Shown here in pieces: positions 58,333 through 64,000 of a DNA stretch of 64,000 nt (position 1 is the first letter of the stretch; each line of letters starts with the position of its first letter). Source of the stretch: Echinarachnius parma (taxonomy: Eukaryota > Echinodermata > Echinoidea > Clypeasteroida > Echinarachniidae). The position numbers and the translations under genes are program-made. Location of the stretch: NCBI GenBank assembly GCA_037951105.1, contig JBAMJV010001335.1:62001-126000 (forward strand). The letters are read 5' to 3'. The notes beneath the pieces are model-generated. The model was not told the origin of the DNA. It ran no database searches and saw nothing but the letters and a program-made list of their open reading frames with translations.

Positions 58333-60863
58333 GGGCCCCGTTTCATAAATCTTTCGCAATTGTTGTAAGTGTCCAATTATTGTAACTAGAAATTGCGCGC
58401 TCGGGGGGTCGCGCAGCCGAGCACATGTATCCCCCGAACCAATTGCATTGCACTTTTGTGGGTTGTAATATTGTGAACTGAACAAGTTTGGTGGTGTACG
58501 TTGTTCTACTAGGCTGGCAGTAGCCTTTGGGCAAGGCCTCGCGCGCTGTTTGTCCTCCGAGCAGGGTCTGATTAATAGACAAGGCGATGTGCGCTTACAG
58601 CAGTGATCGCTGGACTGAGCCGCGTCAGCGGCGAGGCCTTGCGGAGCTCATTAATATTGGCATATGTAACAGGCTCTTACATTATCTCGCACAGACACAG
58701 TCTCTCCCGGTCTCTCCCGCACCGGTCCCGTCTTATTTATTTCAAGAAAACAACGCTGGCGTTCGTACGTGTACAGCGCATATACGTACGCATGCATGCA
58801 ATTCGCAATTCAAGCGATCCAGTTCTAAAAAAAAATGGTTAAAATGCAGTGCATTTGTGGCCCCAAATCCTCTTAAATAAACCAGATTCCTAAATCAATT
58901 ACTTTTTTGCATTTCTAAAATGATTTCTACGGAAAAATGATATCAAACTGTTCAGATTTACCTCGATTACAAACGCACTGCATTTTAACAATTTTTGTTA
59001 GAACTGGATCGCCAGCGCGGTAGGCGATCCGGCGAGTTACCTTCTCACATACACAGAGCTGATTGTGTGATTGTATGAGTTATGTGTACATGTACGCTAT
59101 ACGATCTCAGAACCGATTCTTCTCGGAACCGAGACATGGGTATGGAATCAGAATCGACTCCAAGCTGGGGCAGAACCGCCCAAGCCTACTTCATACCAAA
59201 TAAGAAAATAATCGGACAAGAATTCGGACCTGTAGAGCGGTCACAAGGTAATCTTAACTATTTCTTTATATCATGGTTACCATGGCAACCATGAATCCGC
59301 CCCACACCAAAATCAATAGGCTTCATCCTCTTTCCTTAATACACCTTCATACCAAATAAGAAAATGATCGGACAAGAACTCGGACCTGTAGAGCGTTCAC
59401 ATGGTAATCTTAACTATTTCTTTATATCATGGTTATCATGGTTACCATGGCAACCAGGACTCTGCCCCACACCAAAATCAATAGGCTTCATCCTCTTTCC
59501 TTAATACACCTTCATACCAAATTAGAAAATGATCAGACAAGAACTCGGATCTATAGAGCGTTCACAAGGTAATCTTAACTATTTCTTTATATCATTGTTA
59601 CCATGGCAACCAGGACTCCGCCCCACACCAAAATCAAAAAGCTTCATCCTCTTTCCTTAATACACCTTCATACCAAATTAGAAAATGATCGGACAAGAAC
59701 TCGGACCTGTAGAGCGTTCACAAGGTAATCTTAACTATTTCTTTATATCATGGTTACCATGGCAACCAGGACTCCGCCCCACACCAAAATCAATAGGCTT
59801 CATCCTCTTTCCTTAAGACACCTTCATACCAAATTAGAAAATGATGGACAAGAACTCGGACCTGTAGAGCGTTCACAAGGTAATCTTAACTATTTCTTTA
59901 TATCATGGTTACCATGGCAACCAGGACTCCGCCCCACACCAAAATCTAAAGGCTTCATCCTCTTTCCTTAAGACACCTTCATACCAAATTAGAAAATGAT
60001 CAGACAAGAACTCGGACCTGTAGAGCGTTCACAAGGTAATATTAACTATTTATTTATATCATGGTTACCATGGCAACCAGGACCGCGCCCCACACCAAAA
60101 TCAATAGGCTTCATCCTCTTTCCTTAATACACCTTCATACCAAATTAGAAAATGATCGGACAAGAACTCGGACCTGTAGAGCGTTCACAAGGTAATCTTA
60201 ACTATTTCTTTATATCATGGTTACCATGGCAACCAGGGCTCCGCCCCACACCAAAATCAATAGGCTTCATCCTCTTTCCTTAATACACCTTCATACCAAA
60301 TTAGAAAATGATCGGACAAGAACTCGGACCTGTAGAGCGTTCACAAGGTAATCTTAACTATTTCTTTATATCATGGTTACCATGGCAACCAGGACTCCGC
60401 CCCACACCAAAATCAATAGGCTTCATCCTCTTTCCTTAATACACCTTCATACCAAATTAGAAAATGATCGGACAAGAACTCGGACCTGTAGAGCGTTCAC
60501 AAGGTAATCTTAACTATTTCTTTATATCATGGTTACCATGGCAACCAGGACTCCGCCCCACACCAAAATCAATAGGCTTCATCCTCTTTCCTTAATACAC
60601 CTTCATACCAAATTAGAAAATGAACGGACAAGAACTCGGACCTGTAGAGCGTTCACAAGAAAATCTCTGCGGCGGACGCGGCGGACGCGGCGGCGGCGGC
60701 GGCGCGACGAGGCCAAATCCATAGTATCCCCCGAAGTGGTTCGGGGGATACAACTAGTAGATCACTACAGCCAATCAGCATAGAGCTTTGCAGCTGTTGC
60801 CATGGTAATTACAATAATTGGACACTTACAACAATTGCAAAAGTTTTATGAAACGAGGCCCTG
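58333..60863. mobile_element. 2.5-kb nonautonomous TIR element containing an X-box repeat array
   Basis: Terminal inverted repeats of about 57 bp: GGGCCCCGTTTCATAAATCT, CGCAATTGTTGTAAGTGTCC, then AATTATTGTAA, repeated in reverse at 60800-60863. Inside are a second foldback (58812-59015, sharing GCGATCCAGTTCTAA and AAAATGCAGTG), a GC-rich segment and ten 156-bp repeats. No transposase ORF seen. Confidence 0.83.
59190..60665 (+). repeat. 156-bp tandem repeat, ten copies, nearly all with an RFX X-box-like palindrome
   Basis: GACAAGAACTCGGACCTGTA-type phase marks fall at 59215, 59371, 59536, 59692, 59846, 60003, 60159, 60315, 60471 and 60627. Spacing is 156 bp with small indels. Units contain GGTTACCATGGCAACC, which fits the RFX X-box consensus GTNRCC N0-3 RGYAAC; the last unit is cut before that point. 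Copies are very alike, so homogenisation is recent. Confidence 0.92.
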
Positions 60864-61070
60864 TGCAATATATTCTGCACCTTTCTTCCCTTGCAGGCTA
60901 TAGTGACATCATGACGAGCTGACGAGAGAAAAACAGTTTTGTCAGAAGCCTGACAAATTAAATTTGATTGAAGTTGACGTCTCGTACTTTGCAGGTGCGC
61001 TATACTCTGCACCTTGTAGTTAGGGGTCTTCCCTTGCACTCTTAAGTGACTGTATTCTTATGAATCATCA

Positions 61071-61915
61071 GGGGGGTGTTTCACAAAGATCCCCAGTTAA
61101 ACTTAAAGTGATCCAGGTAAAGTGTCAGATATTGCACAAAATGACATTTGAGACTTCAATCCTATATCAATATCATTGTAAAATACAATTGAAAGATTTG
61201 TGAAAGTTTGAAGGAAAACGAACACTGTTTACCTAGTGAAAAAAACGAATATTGAGTTCATATATCACCGAATACTGATGGCTTGTCGTAGAATTGCAAC
61301 AGTTATAACTGGCAGCCTATGACGATATATCCGCACCCGTGTATGTTTACATATGCGGTATACGAAATTCCTGGAATTCGCGCACGTGTTGGATCAAAGT
61401 TCTCTAGGTTGGGAATGTTTCCCACGCTCGGACGTAATCAGCTGAAACAAGTTTACTTTTTTTGAAAAGCGTTGATCAACGCTTTTCAAATAATGATAAT
61501 TATCTTCATACTAAAGGGACATTTGAAAAAATCTAACCCTATTTTATTCTTCTCTTACCATAAGCTAAACAACACGGCAGAAGAGAAACGACGAAGCTCC
61601 AATTATTTTTCGTGGAGTTAGACACTTTACCTGGATCACTTTAACACAAAGTTGGACTCATAAATTATGGAAAGCCATTTGTAGCTTTGGAATGAAATAT
61701 AATCAAGAGCCTAAATGCGAATATTTGCAACTTTCCACAAAACTTCACATCAATAACTTGAAGTCTCTTTGATAAAAGAAAATGTTAATGATTTTTATCA
61801 AAATTGGAGGCCTGTTTAAAGAACTTGTTTAACAATTTGACAAAGAAACAAATGGCTTTCCATAATTTTAAAGTCTAACTTAGCGGTCCTTGTTATCTTT
61901 GTGAAACACACCCCA
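61071..61915. mobile_element. About 845-bp TIR element with GGGGTGTTTCACAAAGAT ends
   Basis: GGTGTTTCACAAAGATCC and TTATCTTTGTGAAACACACC are inverted ends. The interior stretch CTAACCCTATTTTATTCTTC to GTGGAGTTAGACACTTTACC is shared with 34236-34350, a fragment of the same family. No ORF of interest. Confidence 0.75.
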
Positions 61916-62639
61916 GACATGAGATCAGGTTGTTGCCTTATTCATACATTTTTGTTGCCAGGAACAACAGCTGATGCAGATCTCATTCTAAATCTGATTT
62001 TCTTGTGGTCTGGGCAGGAAGTGATATCATATTAAATCAGCAGTTTTACAAACTTACATTGTACTTATTATGCTGGTTTGCAACATATTACCATAGATTA
62101 CAAGCACACTAAACAGTTGCACTTGTTAAAAGAACTGAACATACCCCAAATTCAACAAATTGGTAGCTATAAAGTTTATAGCTACCAAGTTGTTGAATTT
62201 GGGGTATGTACAGTTGTATAACAAACTATCAGGAAAAACATCAGAAGCACAAGTTATTTTTTTTTTAGATATAGATCTATGTAATATACACAAGATAATA
62301 TTTGAACTACAGAAGAGATATAGTTTTGCCAAATAGCAAAAAAAAAAATTTTCATATCCTTTCATTCACCCACCCATCCCTCGACCATGGTTCTGATCTG
62401 AATGTACTTATGCTTCAAATATGTACGTCTTGGTAAACCTGTTCCCTACGAGATTCAGAAATCCCCATGCATATACTTTGTACATAGCACACTCGGTTCC
62501 CGTAGTCAAGGGGTTAAGTTAGTTGTTTGTTGGATCAGATTCAGACCCTGTAGTGTGTCGTGGGCTTAATACTATACCCACTGAATCAGGATTGGTTCCT
62601 AGATTGGATGATTCAAAGGGAAAGTGATCCTATCTCATC

Positions 62640-63165
62640 CGAATCATTCCTAGATCAGCTGGGTCAGGGGCAGTTGGGAGTAAGTCTGGCATATCAGGGG
62701 AAGGGGAACTCTAGTGATATCATTTGCCTGGGACATACATTGGAATATCCAAATCATTCCTAGATCAGCTGGGTCAGGGGCAGTTGGGAGTACGTCTGGC
62801 ATATCAGGGGAAGGGGAACTCTAGTGATATCATTTGCCTGGGACATACATTGGAATATCCAAATCATTCCTAGATCAGCTGGGTCAGGGGCAGTTGGGAG
62901 TCAATCTGACATATCAGGGGAAGGGGAACTCTAGTGATATCATTTGCCTGGGACATACATTGGAATATCCAAATCATTCCTGGATCAGCTGGGTCAGGGG
63001 CAGTTGGGAGTACGTCTGGCATATCAGGGGAAGGGGAACTCTAGTGATATCATTTGCCTGGGACATACATTGGAATATCCAAATCATTCCTGGATCAGCT
63101 GGGTCAGGGGCAGTTGGGAGTACGTCTGGCATATCGGGGGGAACGGGAACTACCCCAGTTATAAT
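62640..63165 (+). repeat. 110-bp tandem repeat, five copies
   Basis: CATTCCTAGATCAGCTGGGT starts at 62645, 62755, 62865, 62975 and 63085 (the last two with TGGATC). Copies are almost identical. Flanked on the right by (CAAA)n stretches at 63349-63384 and 63590-63625. Confidence 0.93.
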
Positions 63166-63783
63166 CTTCAGACTGGGATCTACAGTTGAATATTCCATTT
63201 GAAATTATAATTTAGAGGCAATAATTTCAGTTTGTATTTACTGTATTTCTTAATGCTGGAGGGCTGTCTCATATAGCAGGTCAACTTGTAAATAACCTAA
63301 ATGGAACTGAATTAACCTGCTGAATTTTTAAAAAGTTAACAAAAACAAACAAACATACAAGCAAGCAAAAAACAAACAAACAAATTGGGAAATGAATTGT
63401 AGAGATATCCATTGCCTGGGACCTACATTGGAATATTCAAATTGAATAATCTATTAAAAAGGCTTTACTTTCGCTTTTTAATCTGTATTCTTAAAAGTTG
63501 TATTTATTGGCTTACTTGTAGTCTTGTAAGGTGGACTTAATTGGAACTACCCTATTTTTATTCATGTTGATTCAATGAGTTAATAAACAAACAAACACAC
63601 AAATACACAAACAAACAAACAAACAATCAATCCGTCAGTCATTCAAGTTTGCTTGTTCATTTCATCAGATTCGGTATTGATGAGCATTTTTTCAAACCAT
63701 TCAAGACTGATCAGACAACTGGCCTAGGTCTATGTAGAAGTGAGTAACACACAAAAACTCAAATTGTCTTTGAGTGGTTGTAG

Positions 63784-64000
63784 TTAAAGGGACTTAGTAA
63801 CTTTGTCCAAATCCTCAAATAAAATTTCAAATTCTAGCGGTTCCCTTATACCTTGTTGTATTCGTATTAACAATACAATCATGGGACAGGTTTCGGTTTT
63901 TCAAATTTCCCTTTCGTTACAAAGATATGTATGATTGAAGTATTCAGATAAGAAAAACTCCGGGCGAGTTTTTCTTCCGTGTACAAAGTAAGTGCAGTGA
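63784..64000 (-). mobile_element. TTAA-flanked MITE, copy 7, cut by window end
   Basis: Reverse orientation, starts TTAAAGGGACTTAGTAAC. Runs to the end of the window; the internal hairpin AAGAAAAACTCCGGGCGAG is present as in copy 1. Confidence 0.85.

Noticed and set aside
58249-58485. Possible exon duplicated at 58210-58335 and 60897-60996 (shared GAAGCCTGACAAAT and TTTGCAG)
   Set aside because: The two segments are alike, but neither strand gives a consistent open frame with splice sites; likely an old duplication beside the X-box element.

Overview
This looks like nuclear DNA of a marine invertebrate, most probably an echinoderm or another invertebrate deuterostome. It is AT-rich, has spliced genes with short exons, and carries many foldback/MITE elements, non-LTR retrotransposons and GGACGGAC-type repeats. 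The organism is inferred from overall style, not proven. There is no bacterial or viral gene content.

Three host genes can be supported. (1) A PhzF-family protein (PBLD-like) lies on the minus strand, 14642 down to 5928. Nine constitutive or alternative exon positions give a 300-301 residue product. (2) eIF4E, the mRNA cap-binding translation factor, lies on the plus strand, 14977 to 31970. Seven coding exons give 220 residues. The two genes are head to head, with 334 bp between start codons, which suggests a shared bidirectional promoter. (3) An unrecognised minus-strand gene shows two exons (57122-56981 and 43097-42102) joined across a roughly 13.9-kb intron. They encode a disordered, Pro/Ser-rich C-terminal region, and the gene probably continues beyond the window.

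The striking theme is local duplication at exons. PBLD has three homologous versions of one exon (89, 92 and 92 nt, all phase 0 to 2), arranged so that only inclusion of exactly one keeps the frame. These look like mutually exclusive exons, and a mariner-like element carrying a nested hAT-like element sits between two of them. eIF4E exon 2 has four degenerate upstream copies, each with an acceptor and an early stop. The exon 5/intron 5 boundary of eIF4E has been amplified into a tandem array of about 5 kb (42-bp unit, roughly 118 copies), so intron 5 contains over a hundred copies of the authentic 5' splice site. The last eIF4E exon is duplicated into the 3' UTR. The PBLD last exon and both exons of the third gene also have partial nearby copies.

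Layout: 1-5750, repeats and foldbacks, no supported gene; 5750-14642, PBLD; 14643-14976, shared promoter; 14977-31970, eIF4E, with a 638-bp hAT-type hairpin, LINE ORF1 debris and the splice-donor satellite in introns; 32000-41850, intergenic, with several tandem repeats including a 151-bp repeat bearing nuclear-receptor DR1 motifs; 42102-57122, third gene, with a nearly intact L1/Tx1-like LINE (two in-frame stops) in its intron; 58333-60863, a 2.5-kb TIR element containing ten 156-bp repeats, nearly all with an RFX X-box; 62640-63165, a 110-bp tandem repeat. A TTAA-flanked MITE family of about 390 bp occurs seven times.
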